Assembly (NCBI GenBank): GCA_963854735.1
Contig: OY978098.1
Span: 997,501 to 1,061,500, forward strand
Origin: Marvania coccoides
Taxonomy: Eukaryota > Chlorophyta > Trebouxiophyceae > Chlorellales > Chlorellaceae
DNA length: 64,000 nt
Reading direction: 5' to 3'
The notes below the pieces were generated by a model. It was given only the letters and a program-made list of their open reading frames with translations, made no database searches and was not told where the DNA came from. Shown in pieces: positions 12,014 to 23,154 of the stretch. Each line of letters starts with the position of its first letter. Position 1 is the first letter of the stretch. Made by a program: the position numbers and the translations under genes.

Positions 12014-12192
12014 ACCCCTTGAAAAAATTTATAAAAACTATTTAATCATCATCCTTTGATGTTTTTTTTATTGTTCTTGACTACTACTCATCGTTTGACC
12101 CCCTGTTTTCTATCTCCTAGAACTAAAACTACTCAAGCTACTTCCTATCGTTGTATAAATATCTCTCTATTTGTCCAAAACGTTTCTAACGC

Positions 12193-13564
12193 TTATACCC
12201 AGTCTCCAGCAGCGATTTGGGCAGCTAGCAGCAGGCCCAGCCCAGCTGAACCCTCCGGACAAGCTGTGTACACTGCCTCAATGTCAGCTTTGCTTTCCGA
12301 CGCTTCCATTGCGTCCAGCTCTTCCATCCACGCCTGCGCCACCGCGCCCAGCTCAGCGCGCAGCCCTGGCAGCAGGGAGCGATCACGCTGAGACAGCTGG
12401 TGGAAAGCTGGACCTGCGGCATTGCGCAGCATGTCTGAGCGCACGCCCAGCCAGCGCAATGCAGGGAGGGCATACCTCGCCGACTCTAAACACATTATTA
12501 TTGTGGTATGGTGAGAGTCGGGTCAGTTGGAAAGAAAGAAAGAAAAGAAAAGAACCACTTTTCTAAAAATAGATAAAATAAATATGCTTACCGGCCATGC
12601 GACGAGAGCCCTGGCGGTAGAGCCTAAGGATGCCCACCCCCGCGGGGTTCCAGTCCACCACCCCCAGCAGCGGCAGCCCCGGCAGCGCAGCGTGCAGTGC
12701 AGTGAGGAAAGCTCTCGTGGCCACATCCGGCAGACCCTTTCCAGTCACCAGAATGAACCTGCCGCTGCCTCCAATAGCAGGATCAGCAGCCAGCTGCTGA
12801 AATACGGTGTCTTTCTCTATCACGAGCACCGCCTGCGCCCCAGACTGGAATAAAAACGAAGAAATGATAGAAATATTTCCCGGGATGGGGCGGCCGCCTG
12901 GACTCGTAAGAGGGTCGCACGGGATGCTCTGCCCACTGCGGGTGTCCCCCAAAATGAGCGCGCCTGACACCAGGCCCTTGCTGCTGCAGGTGATGCCCAG
13001 GGAAGAGCGAGGCACCCGAAGGAGGAGCACTGCGTCTTGAATGGCCTCGCCCAGGTGCTTGGCATTGGAAGAAAACACCTCCAAAATCTTCAAACTGTTA
13101 TAAAATAATTTTAGAAAGTGTTTGGGGCTGAAAAGGGCGTGTCTGGATGGAGGAAAAAAATAATTAACAATAACTTGCCGATAGTAAAGGTCTCGCTGGT
13201 TGGCGCTGTTGCCAGCCACCAGCAGCTCGTGACACTGTCCCAGTACGGACCACAGTCGAGCGAAGCGGTCTGCGCTGTCCGCATGGCGCCCCAGGAGCGA
13301 GAGGGTCCTAATTTGCAGGGTAGTTGGGTTGCAAGCGGAAGGGGCTGCAAGAAGCGACAGGTCGGGCAGCTGAGAGGCTCCAAGCTGTTGGGCCAGCCAC
13401 GCGGCGCACGCCTCTATTCTGGAGACCACCTCTTCAGGCTGGGCCTCGAAATCCAGCCCATCTTCTTCCTCAGAAGCTGCGTCGCTGTCGGACAGGGAGG
13501 CTGCATGGTCACCCAGGCTGCCGCCTGCCAACGACCCGCTAAAGCCTACTCGAAATTGATCCAT
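12193..13564 (-). CDS. SPO11: SPO11/TopoVIA-like meiotic recombination protein
   Basis: SPO11 makes the double-strand breaks that start meiotic recombination. Three exons (13564-13175, 13094-12592, 12485-12193) encode about 395 aa. The winged-helix domain ends with RDLYYRQ, whose Tyr127-Tyr128 pair holds the catalytic tyrosine. The Toprim domain has VLVIEKDTVFQQL (metal-binding Glu), ILVTGKGLPDVATRAFL and VVDWNPAGVGIL, then the Y-x-LP-LRWLGVRSD region. In the third motif the usual DxDPxG reads DWNPAG; I recall a similar form in plant SPO11 paralogs. The N-terminus is acidic. It is convergent with the RecD2-like gene, about 180 bp apart. Confidence 0.88.
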
Positions 13565-13768
13565 TGTAGAAATAAAATTCGATGCTCGAGGCGGCGAGTG
13601 GTTCAGTTGATGGCCTTTTGTAGTACCCTCTCTGTGGTATCAAGAAGAAGCTTCCTTTCGGTTCTTAGGCAAATTATAAGCAAATCCTTCACATCGCCGT
13701 TTCACCACAACACCTCTGTATCACCAACCAGCATTTCCCCCCTTCTCACACACGTTTGATCACTCAAA

Positions 13769-14425
13769 ATGATGTTTGAAATTCTCCCAGCTCATGGTTG
13801 GGTTGCTGCAGCTGTGGCCGGATCTTTTGCTGTTCATGTGAGTTTTCAAGACATCCTGATAGTCATCAATGCCATCGCACTCGATTTGCTTGTAGAACAC
13901 ATGTGCATCCTGAAAATACTTCTTTCTCACGTATATATAACTCTCCTGCAGCACATTTACATGTCAATGGGTGTGATGGCTGCTCGCAAGAAATACCATG
14001 TAAAATACCCCGCTCTGTAAGTGAAGGCTTTTTTTCCACTCTGCCGCCGCTCTTTTTCAAAAGAAATAATGCTCTTCACCCCCTTTATTCTCTCCCGCAT
14101 TCTCCCCCATCCTCCCTATAGCTACGCTGATCCCGCCACCAACAAGAACGCAGAGGCCTTCAACTGCGTGCAGCGCGGCCACCAGAACTCGCTAGAAAAC
14201 AGCTCAGCATTCCACGCCCTGCTGGTGGTCGCCGGCGTGCGCTACCCCATCTCCGCCTCCATCGCCGCCGCGGTGTACCTGGTAGGCCGCATGGCGTACT
14301 TCAAGGGCTACTGCTCTGGGGACCCCAAGAAGAGGATGAACGGCGGCTTCCTGCACCTGGGAGAGCTTGCGCTGTTTGGCATGTGCCTCCGGTTCGCGTA
14401 CGAGCTGATCACCTCCAAGCCGTAA
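13769..14425 (+). CDS. MGST3-like MAPEG membrane glutathione transferase/peroxidase
   Basis: MAPEG-family microsomal glutathione S-transferase 3-like protein: four transmembrane helices, ER or organelle membrane, glutathione-dependent detoxification of lipid hydroperoxides. Three exons (13769-13837, 13952-14016, 14122-14425; GT-AG introns) give 145 aa, close to the usual size. Family signatures are ARKKYHVKYPALYAD, FNCVQRGHQNSLEN, LVVAGVRYPISAS and VGRMAYFKGYCSGDPKKR, matching the MGST3 pattern (RAHQN, GxxYP, GYYTGxPxKR). A broken copy of the third exon lies 500 bp downstream. Confidence 0.92.
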
Positions 14426-14924
14426 ACTAACAGTGTAGGAGTGCGCAATTGATTTACGCTGCTCAATGGTGCTGGCAGGAAAGAGTTATTCCCATTCTAT
14501 CTCATGAGGTTGCTCGCGTGCATTGAACAATTTCCTTCTTGCCGTCCATGCCAAAAGAAATCAAGATATGAATGGTTTGCCTGCAATGCTATGGGGTACA
14601 TACATACATTACATTACATTGCGAGCTTAATTATCCTCGGAGTATATTGAGCTTTTTCATATGAGCATATGAAATTACATTACAGGGTTTAAAGTCCGCA
14701 CAAAAGGGCAACTAAGGCCCCGTAGCAGACTGGCACCGAAGTGCAAGCAGAAATAATAAATTACTGAAAAATAATTTTGTAATGATATAATATGGAAGAG
14801 TATATTGGGCATATCGAAAAAATATAGAAAATAAAAACCACTGGTATCAAGCAATTCAGCACTATGTGAGCAGTGCATCATTTTCTGCAAAAGAGGAATA
14901 AAAACTTCCCATTTCTTTTATTCG
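14426..14924. other. Intergenic region with dispersed repeat copy 2 and short inverted repeats
   Basis: No gene seen. It contains a TACATACATACATTACATTACATT tract at about 14598, a 20-bp word at 14627-14646 that recurs inverted at 44986-45005, a perfect inverted repeat (TTCATATG/CATATGAA) near 14655-14672, and the second copy of the dispersed repeat (14679-14749). Confidence 0.55.
14679..14749 (+). repeat. Dispersed repeat, copy 2
   Basis: Near-identical to 4199-4258 on the same strand, with an 11-base insertion (about AAAAGGGCAAC) after CCGCAC. The extra segment is bounded by AC on both sides, so copy 1 may be a deletion between short direct repeats. It lies between the MAPEG gene and its partial copy. 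Confidence 0.8.
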
Positions 14925-15117
14925 GCCGGCGTGCGCTACCCCGTCTCCGCCTCCACCGCGGTTGTGCACCTGGTGGGTCGCATAGTGTATTTCAAAGGCT
15001 ACTCCTCTCGCGACGTGAAGAACAGGGGGAGAGTTGTGGTTCCTGCACCTCGGATCAATCGGTCTGTTCGGCATGTGGATCAGGTTTGCGTTCGAGCTCA
15101 TCACCTTCAAGCAATAA
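14925..15117 (+). pseudogene. Frameshifted partial copy of the MAPEG (MGST3-like) third exon
   Basis: From GCCGGCGTGCGCTACCCC onward this repeats the last exon of the upstream MAPEG gene. One frame reads GVRYPVSASTAVVHLVGRIV then YFKGYSSRDVKNRG, against GVRYPISASIAAAVYLVGRM and YFKGYCSGDPKKRM in the intact gene. The match then continues in another frame (WFLHLGSIGLFGMWIRFAFE, then LITFKQ and a stop), so there is a frameshift at about 15030. The upstream exons, including those encoding RKKY and the RGHQN segment, are missing. It is diverged from the parent at many synonymous and several coding positions, which suggests an old tandem duplication that decayed. Confidence 0.85.
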
Positions 15118-15391
15118 CACGTGAGGAAAAATAATTTCTGCGCTAATGGGGCCGATGCGGCAACCACCACCAGATACCTTTCTGTCCCAGCCTGAAGTTA
15201 GCGAGGGCACGCCAAACTTTTACTAAGGTTTTTTGGGGGGAACATGAGGCAGCCAAAAGAACCCTGTAGCATGGGGGGGAGCTACCCAAGAAAGAACTAA
15301 AACTGCAACGATTTTGAATCATTTTTTTTTAATTTCATAAATTTATCGTCTGTAATTCTTCAACCCTTACACATTGCCGAATCCCTCTGTC

Positions 15392-16360
15392 ATGAATTTG
15401 GCGTCAAGGTCGATCACAATTCCGATCAATAGTTATTTTCACCACAAACTAGGTGGGTCTTCATCCATAACTACTGGTCAAAAGACTCTCCGTGTTTCGC
15501 CTGGGCCCCGAAACCAGCCAATCTTAGCTATGGGTCGAACATCGTTTCAATTTTCCTCTCGGTCGAACAAATTGCCATCGTTGCTGCCCTCTGTTCTGGC
15601 CGCCTCCCCCTCTTTCCTCCTCTTCTCGATCATCTCCCTGGGCTTCCCCCTCCCCGCGGCAGCCTTCTCCCTACAAGAGGCTGTCAACGCCCTCGAAGGA
15701 GCTGTCGCCGCTGCCGGTCCCGCTGGGCCGCTCCTCTTCATCGCCGCATACGTTGCAGCCACCGTGCTGCTCATCCCGGCGTCCCTTCTCACCGTCGGCG
15801 CCGGTTTCATCTTTGGGCCCATCCTTGGCACCGCCGTGGTCTCAGCTGCCTCAACCCTCGGAGCCACAGCTTCTTTCTTAGTTGGCCGGTACCTGGCGCG
15901 CCCCGCGGTCTCACGCAAGGCCTCCGAGGACCCCCGCTTCGCCGCCGTTGACGCCGCCATCGCCGCCGAAGGCGCCAAGATCGTGCTGCTCCTCCGCCTG
16001 TCGCCGCTGGTCCCCTTTGGACTTTTGAATTACGTGCTGAGCCTGACGAGCATTCCGCTGGGGCAGTACGTGGCGGCGTCCTGGTTTGGGATGCTGCCAG
16101 GCACTGTGGCGTACGTGGCCCTGGGCGGAGCAGGCAAAGCAGCAGCTGAAAGCGCAGCGGGCGGCGGCACGACCCCCCTACAAGTTGCGCTGTACGGCGT
16201 TGGGGTGGCTGCCACCTTGGGAGCAACTGCTCTGATCAGCCGTGCGGCGTCAAAGGCGCTGAAGGAGGCGCAGCTGGCGGCAGAGGAGGGAGGAGGAGGC
16301 GGAGAGGGGCAAGGCCTGGCTTCGCCAACCTCAGACAAAGACTCTGATAAATCTAACTGA
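15392..16360 (+). CDS. TVP38/TMEM64 (DedA-like) membrane protein, probably plastid
   Basis: Single exon, 322 aa from the first ATG in frame. The N-terminal ~85 residues are Ser/Thr/Arg-rich and resemble a plastid transit peptide, followed by hydrophobic helices. The family core is clear: VAATVLLIPASLLTVGAGFI, FGPILGTAVVSAASTLGATA, FLVGRYLAR and LLLRLSPLVPFGLLNYVLSL, then GMLPGTVAYVALGG. VTT-domain proteins have been linked to lipid scrambling and membrane organisation; the substrate here is unknown. The C-terminus is a Glu/Gly-rich tail. The stop is only about 100 bp from the next plus-strand gene region. Confidence 0.85.
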   Translation: MNLASRSITIPINSYFHHKLGGSSSITTGQKTLRVSPGPRNQPILAMGRTSFQFSSRSNKLPSLLPSVLAASPSFLLFSIISLGFPLPAAAFSLQEAVNALEGAVAAAGPAGPLLFIAAYVAATVLLIPASLLTVGAGFIFGPILGTAVVSAASTLGATASFLVGRYLARPAVSRKASEDPRFAAVDAAIAAEGAKIVLLLRLSPLVPFGLLNYVLSLTSIPLGQYVAASWFGMLPGTVAYVALGGAGKAAAESAAGGGTTPLQVALYGVGVAATLGATALISRAASKALKEAQLAAEEGGGGGEGQGLASPTSDKDSDKSN

Positions 16361-16456
16361 TGAAGAATGAGAAATACTACTTCTTACAAATGATGATAAA
16401 TATAAACCACGTTTTTCAAAGAATGCAGTTACTCATCGTTACCACCCCTCTATGTC

Positions 16457-17607
16457 ATGTTTTATGTGATGAAAATAGAAGCATGTGCAACAAATTCACA
16501 AATCTTACGTAACACACGCAACTTTAAGAATATTAATCACTCTTCCCCCCCCCCCCCCCCATGCCCTCCCTCTGCAGCCACTTGCACGATCCACCGCCTT
16601 TGCCGCCCTCCTCTCCCATTTTCTCCCACCGCCCACGCGTCTCTCAGCGTCAACGCTTCTGCTGCCGAGCCCAAAGTCCCGGTGGAGATGTCGCACCCTG
16701 AGCTGTACCCCCACGCCATCACCTCGCTGCCCCAGGGCGTGTCTGCAGCGCTCATCCAGGAGCGGCTGGGCTCTCCCGACGGCATAGAGGTGGTGCCCCT
16801 CACCGATCCCTCTGCGTTTGTCAAGCCGCAGGCAATCTACTATCACCTCGACGGCAAGTGCCTTTTTTTTAAAAATTGAGAAGTTGGGTTGAAACTAAAA
16901 AACGATGATGTCAGTTTTAACCAGAACCATCTTTCAGGCATTAAGAGGCGGTGGGACGCTGTGATCAGCCATGCATCGGTAGCTGTGCTCATCTTCCACA
17001 CGCAGCGCCGGGCGTACCTGCTCGTGCGTCAGTTCCGGCCGGCAGTCTACGCCGCCATCGTGAGGGTTGCAGCAGAAGAGGCCGCTGCTGCAGGGGCACC
17101 CCCGCCCCAGCGTCCTCCCCTCTCAGCGGGCTTCACCTTTGAGCTGTGCGCGGGGATCGTGGACAAGCCTGGGCTGTCGTTGACGGAAATTGCTCGGGAG
17201 GAGATTTTGGAGGAGACGGGGTACGCTGTGCCTGCTGAGAAGATCACAAAGGTTACGTCCTTCCTGACCGCTGTGGGAATTTCAGGCTCGCGCCAGGTGG
17301 GTATATAATACTTCAAAATAATTAATCAGCGAAAGAGTGGAATTCATCCGCTCATTTTTCGAGCTATTAATTTGTGCTGCAGACTGTTTTTGCTGCGGAG
17401 GTGGACGACTCGATGCTGGCAACGGCGGGACAGCACGATGTGGCTGGGGGTGGGCTGGCGGCGCATGGAGAGGCCATCGAGGTTTGCCTTCTTCCCTTCG
17501 AGTCGGTGGACGCCTTTCTGCTGGACGAGAAAGTGAACAAGAGCACCGGACTGATGTGGGCAATGCAGTGGTCCAAAGACCGCTTCGAGAAGACCGCACA
17601 GCATTAG
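16457..17607 (+). CDS. Nudix hydrolase, NUDT14-like (UDP-sugar pyrophosphatase)
   Basis: Resembles human NUDT14, which hydrolyses UDP-glucose and ADP-ribose. Exons: (16457 or later)-16853, 16938-17296, 17383-17607. The core reads RRWDAVISHASVAVLIF, LLVRQFRPAVYA, FELCAGIVDKPGLSL then an EEILEETGY Nudix helix, VGISGSRQ and LMWAMQWSKDRF. The first intron keeps the YYHLDG|IKRRWD frame only with a GC donor (GCAAGT). The start is uncertain: a C-run and CCCTCTGCAG at 16543-16577 look like an intron 3' end, so the true first exon may lie upstream. The first conserved Met is near 16688. The first Nudix-box arginine position is Glu here. Confidence 0.85.
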
Positions 17608-17814
17608 CATGCATGGGATATAGAATTTCTCGGTTCGTAAATAATTTTCTTCTGCTGGGTGCAGAAAAAATGGCGGCGCACAGTAACGCAGTCCTGTCGT
17701 TTTCAATATGAATTCTTGATGTTTTATATATTTCAACACGGCGGCGCTTGAATACATCGGCTGAGACTCGAGGAATTCATTATTTTTTGCTGCATTCACT
17801 AATAATCTTTCAAG

Positions 17815-19360
17815 ATGCCTCGCAAGAAGAAGTCGGCGAAGAAGCCGAACTCAAGAAAGGTAATTTTTACAAAATAATTTGTATATGTAAACGATGCACC
17901 CAGCAGCCCTCGTCCGACTTGCTCTAATTTTCAATCTTTATTTTTTAAGCTTGCAAAGGAGGAGCACGATCCGGAGCCAGAGGAGATGGGCGTGAAGCCC
18001 TCGGTGTTCGTGCCTGGTCAGGATACCATGGAGGAGGATGAGACGCTGCAATACGACCCCAGCGCCTATGACTGCATGAGCAGCATGTCTCTGGAGTGGC
18101 CTTCCCTGAGCTTTGACATCGTGACAGACAACCTGGGGGACGACCGGCGCGCGTTCCCCCACACCCTGTTCATGGTGGCGGGCACTCAGGCGGCCCAGGC
18201 CAAGCTGAACTACCTTGCAGTGTTGAAAGTTTCAAACTTGACGCAGGGCAAGCACGGCCCTCAAGCGCCCAAAAACGGCTCAGATTCGGACGAGGAGATG
18301 CCCAGCGATGGTGACGCCAGTGACGACGAGCAGGAGGACGCCCAGCTGCACGTGCGAAAGATTGCCCACACCGGCGGGATCAACCGGGTGCGCAGCATGC
18401 CGCAACAGCCCCACATCATCGCCTCCTGGGCCGACACCGCGCAGGTGCAGGTGTGGGACCTGTCGGCGCAGCTCAGCGAGCTCGCGGCTGAAAACGAACC
18501 CGTCGCCGGCAGCGGGAAGATTCAAAAAGTGAACGCCAGGCAGGTGCACGCCCACTCCGCGGAGGGCTACGCGCTGGACTGGTCGCCCATTGCGGCAGGG
18601 CGGCTAGCATCAGGGGATTGCCGATCTAGGATTCACGTGTGGGAGCCTAAGCCTGAGGGGCGGTGGGCTGTGAGCGGGGCACTGAAGGGTCACGAGGCAT
18701 CGGTGGAAGACCTGCAGTGGAGCCCCACCGAGCCTACGGTGTTTGCGTCGGCGTCAGTGGACAAAACCGTGCGCATCTGGGACACCAGGGAAACGGTAAG
18801 AGAAGGGGAAACCACGATTTAAGTACGGGACAAGAAAATTGTGGATTTTGCTGAGAGGGAAAGCGATCTAAACTTTACTATTCTCTGTGCAGTCCAAGTC
18901 GATGATCACGGTGACGGCGCACGAAACAGACGTCAATGTGATATCCTGGAACCGTCTGACTGCCTACATGCTGGCGTCTGGCGGCGACGACGGAACGCTA
19001 CGAGTTTGGGACCTGCGGCAGTTTGGCCCGGGCGCAGCCCCCGTGGCCAGCTTTTCCCACCACCGCGCTGCGGTGACTTCCGTGGAGTGGTGCCCGCACG
19101 AGGCGTCCATGCTGTGCACGACGAGCTCTGACGACACACTGGGCGTATGGGATTTGGCGCTGGAGAGAGACCCGGAAGAGGAGGCGGCGCTGGCGCCGGA
19201 GACCAACGTGGCTGCCCCCGCGGATTTGCCGGCGCAGCTGCTGTTTTTGCACGCGGGGCAGAAGGACATCAAGGAGGCGCACTGGCACCGACAAATCCCT
19301 GGGCTGATGGTGTCCACTGCTGCTGACGGGTACAATCTGTTCAAGCCATCGAACGTGTAA
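17815..19360 (+). CDS. GRWD1: GRWD1-like WD40 protein (ribosome biogenesis, histone binding)
   Basis: Glutamate-rich WD40-repeat protein 1 (Rrb1 in yeast): chaperone for ribosomal protein L3 in large-subunit assembly, nucleolar. Exons 17815-17859, 17950-18795 and 18893-19360 (GT-AG) encode 452 aa. The N-terminus is basic (MPRKKKSAKKPNSRK); then VFVPGQ, LSFDIVTDNLGDDRRAFPHT and an acidic stretch. The WD repeats carry GYALDWSPIAAGRLASGDC, VEDLQWSPTEPTVFASASVD, VNVISWNRL and ERDPEEE, ending KEAHWHRQIPGLMVSTAADG. This matches the GRWD1 order throughout. Confidence 0.94.
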
Positions 19361-19659
19361 AAAGAATGAATGCGTAGGGAAAATAGAAAAAAATTGTGAC
19401 GAATTCATTGAAGAGGAGCAGAAAATGCGATAAACAATTTTTGAATTGGCTTGAAGCCTGCTGCGAAAAGCTTCGCAGGCAACGTCGAAATGCGCCGATT
19501 TTTGCGAAATTGGCAAACTGCATGCACATAATTATTCATAATTAATGCTTGAGGGGCGGCGGCGCAGCAGTTCCATATCATTTTCAATATGAAGTCTATA
19601 TAAAATATAAATAATTCATAAAATAATTTGAGCAGCAATCATACAAATTCGACATTAAA

Positions 19660-22600
19660 ATGGTAAAAGCTTATCTTAGATACGAAGAGGCTCAAGCTTT
19701 TGGGGTGATTACCAGCAAGTCGAGCGTCTGCTATGATCGGAATGGCAAATATTTTTTCACAGGCGCGCTGGAGCGCGTCGCCGTCTGGGACCTCAAACAG
19801 GCAGTTTTGGTGAGTAGAGGGTGCACTTGCAGCGCGCCGTCCACCTTGTATTTTGTTCATTTTCAGACTCCCAAATTTCCCCCTGCTGCCGCCGCTCACT
19901 CTCAATTCTCTTTTTGCAGGTTCGCACCCTCATTCCCCCTCCCTCCCTGTCTGGAAAGGCCTCACGGGAGGTGACCTGCATCGCCGCCTCCCCCGTGGCC
20001 AATCAAATCGCTGTGGGCTATGGCGACGGCACGGCAAGTATTTTATTACATTTAGCTTATTCTAATAAGTTTATATTTCATTTAATTCATATTCAGAATT
20101 AATAATCAATTGATTCATCGATTTTCTATTTTTTCTTCTGCAGATTCGGCTGTGGGGGGTCGACTCTTGGGACTGCGAGTGCACATTCACGGGGCACCGC
20201 TCCGCAGTCTCCGCCCTGCGCTTCTCCCCCTCAGGCGCTCACCTCGCCTCGGGCTCCCAAGACTGCGCCGTGGTGCTCTGGGACGTCTCAGGCGAGGCAG
20301 GGCTCTTCCGCCTCACCGGCCACCGCGGACAAATCTCCGACCTCGCGTTTCTGGGCGGCCCGGGATTGGGGCGGCTGGCTACCGGCAGCAAGGACGAGCT
20401 GGTGAAGGTTTGGGACTTAGACACTCGGCATTGCTGCCAGACGGTGCCTTGCAGGGGCGGTGAGGTTTGGGCATTGGATTTTGACGCCAAGCACGCTCGG
20501 CTGGCGGTGGGGGTCGCGGACGCGGATCTGCGGGTGTACGGCGTGGACGCTGGCGCGCCTGAGGACGTGCTGCATGAGATGGGGGCGGTGCGAAGGGCGG
20601 CGAATGAGCGAGCTGCCACTGTGCGGTATGGGGCGGCCCCTGATGGGGGCACGCTGTTGCTGTGTCAGGGGGCGGGCAAAGTGACGGAGGTGTGGCGGAT
20701 GCGCGACGAAGCGGAGGCGCGGAAGCGGCAGAAGCGGCGGAAGCGCCGAAGGCGGGAAAAAGGACGCAGCGGTGGGGGAGGAAAGGACGGAGACGAAGGA
20801 GAGGACGAGGGCGACGGCGAGGACGCAGCAGAGGATGCGCTGATTGCGGGGGATGAGCTGGAGCTGGTGGCTACGGTGCGCTGCAAGCACAAGGTGTCTT
20901 CTGCCACGCTGGCCCCCTCTGCCAACCGCAGGGGGCCCACACGGGTGGTGCTGGCGCTGTCGAACAACTCCATCGAAGTTTGGGAGTTCAAGGACGGCGA
21001 GACCCCCGACCGGGGGGCCGCGGTGGACGGCCCAGGCCACCGCTCTGACGTGCGTGCTGTGACGCTTTCTTCCGACGATTCCCTGTGCCTTTCTACCTCA
21101 AATTTCGGGGTCAAACTGTGGAACCCGCGGTCGGGCGCCTGCCTGCGCAGCGTGGAGGCGGGGTACGGCCTGTGCGCGCTGTTTGTTCCCGGCAACAAAC
21201 ACGCCATCGTCGGCACCAAAGAGGGCACGCTGGAGGTGATTGACGTGGCTGCGTCGGCGCGGGTGGCGGTGGTGAAAGCTCACAGCGGGCCGGTGTGGTC
21301 GGTGGCGGCGCTCCCCGACGGCAGCGGCTTTGTGAGTGGGAGCGCAGACAAGGACGTCAAATTTTGGGAATGGGACCTCATCGAAGAGGAGGGAGATGCG
21401 GAGGAGGGGGGAGGCGGTGGAGGGCCCAAGAAGATGCAACTGGGAATCGTGCACACCCGCACACTCACCATGACTGACGATGTGCTGAGTGTGAGGGTGA
21501 GTCCCGACGGGAAGCTGCTGGCGGTGGCGCTGCTGGACTCCACCGTGCGCGTCTTCTTTACCGGCACCCTCAAGTTCTTCCTGTCGTTGTACGGCCACAA
21601 GCTGCCGGTGCTGTCGATGGACATCTCGTCAGACGGCTCGCTGCTGGTGACTGGTTCTGCCGATAAGAATATTAAAATTTGGGGGTTGGACTTTGGAGAC
21701 TGCCACCGCTCGCTGTTCGCGCACGCCGACTCGGTGATGGCGGTGGCGTTCGTGCCCAAGACCCACTACGTGTTCACAGGTAAGCAGCGAGGGGGTAGTT
21801 TTTATCGAAAATTACCAAGATAGCAATTTAGCCATTGCCCGTGGACGGTTTAGCCATTGCTCGTATTAATGGCTATCCTACCTTGTGACTGCCTCCTCTT
21901 CTAGTTCCTCCTATTCTAGCTTTCCACTGCTGCTAATATTTCGTACTCTTGTTCAATACCGCCAGGTGGAAAGGATGGCACCATCAAGTACTGGGACGTC
22001 GACAAGTTCGAGCAGCTGCTGGAGTTGCGGGGCCACCACGGCGAGGTGTGGGCGCTGGCGGTGTCCAGCCTGGGCGACTTTGTGGTGAGTGGCTCTCACG
22101 ACCGCAGCCTCCGCCGGTGGGAGCGCACCGAGGAGCCCTTCTTCGTGGAAGAAGAGAAAGAAAAGCGGCTGGAGTCGCTGTTCGAGGAGGACCTGGCGCA
22201 AGAGGATGCGCGCCCGCTCACTCTGGGCCCAGAAGGCGGCACAGTGGGGGAGGCTGCAGGCGGGGCAGCGCCGGCTGGAAGAAAGACGCTGGAGACGGTG
22301 ACGGCTGCTGATGCTATCGTCGAGGCGCTGGATTTGGCAGCGGAGGAGGAGGAGCGGCAGGCGGAGGCGGAGGCGGAGGCTGCGCGGCGGGCGGCGCGTG
22401 GGGAGGCCGCTGTGCCCCCTCCCCCATCGAATCCGCTGCTGCTGGGGCAGTCGCCGGAGGACTATGTGCTGCGTGCGGTGGGTGGCGTGCGGGGAACCGA
22501 CCTGGAGCAGGCGCTGCTGCTGGTGCCGTTTGCCGACGCGCTGCGCCTGCTGCGGTACCTGGCAGGGTGGCTGCGGAAGAGCTCACGCGTGGAGCTGCTG

Positions 22601-22873
22601 TGCCGCGTGGCCACGCTGCTGCTACGGGTGCATATGGCGCAACTGGCTGCTACTCCCGCTGCCCGCCCCACGCTGACGCAGCTGCAGGGGCTGCTGCGGG
22701 GCCGGGTGCAGGGGGTGAAAGACGAGATGGGCTTTAATTTGGCGGCAATGGAGCACCTGAGGAGGGGGCTGGCGGAGCGGGGAAGGGGAGTGGGCGCAGA
22801 GGGCGCCGCCGCTGCGGTACTGCCCCTGAAGAGGAAGCTTGAGGAAGGGAAGGCTGCCAAAGGAAAGAAATGA
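19660..22873 (+). CDS. WDR3: UTP12/WDR3 (Dip2) small-subunit processome protein
   Basis: Component of the UTP-B subcomplex of the nucleolar SSU processome, needed for 18S rRNA maturation. Four exons (19660-19809, 19920-20033, 20144-21779, 21966-22873) encode 935 aa, about the length of yeast and human homologs (943). It starts MVKAYLRYEEAQAFGVI, typical of the family, carries two WD40 propellers (IRLWGVDSWDCECTFTGH, VLWDVSGE, VKFWEWD, IKIWGLDFGDCH) and ends with an Utp12 helical domain. The second intron uses a GC donor (GCAAGT) inside YGDGT|IRLW, where the frame is unambiguous. A highly charged Arg/Gly insert lies between the propellers. Confidence 0.93.
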
Positions 22874-22966
22874 TGCTCGCTATGGAAAACCTTTGCAATG
22901 CAAATAGAGTGGTTGGTTGTGTTGGTTGATAATAAAAAGTTTTAAAACTTTTTTCATGCATTCATC

Positions 22967-22998
22967 ATATTATATTATATTATATTATATTATATTAT
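22967..22998. repeat. (ATTAT)n pentanucleotide tract
   Basis: About six units of TATAT/ATTAT just downstream of the WDR3 stop, in the AT-rich gap between two convergent genes. No other feature is seen in that 280-bp gap. Confidence 0.8.
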
Positions 22999-23154
22999 AG
23001 AAGAGAACGTTAAGAAAACAGCTAAAATATACATTTCAATATTCTAAAAATAGTTGTGATTGGTCGTGAGAGAAAATTGCAGTATGTTGTCAAAACGATA
23101 ACAGTGAATTGTTCAAAACGACGATGAAAATTCAACAATTAACAAAAAAATAAT

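Noticed and set aside
12848..12890. Possible extra intron in SPO11 with a TTTTTATTCCAG acceptor
   Set aside because: No GT or GC donor fits, and the uninterrupted frame reads GRPIPGNISIISSFLFQSGAQAVL, which suits the family.
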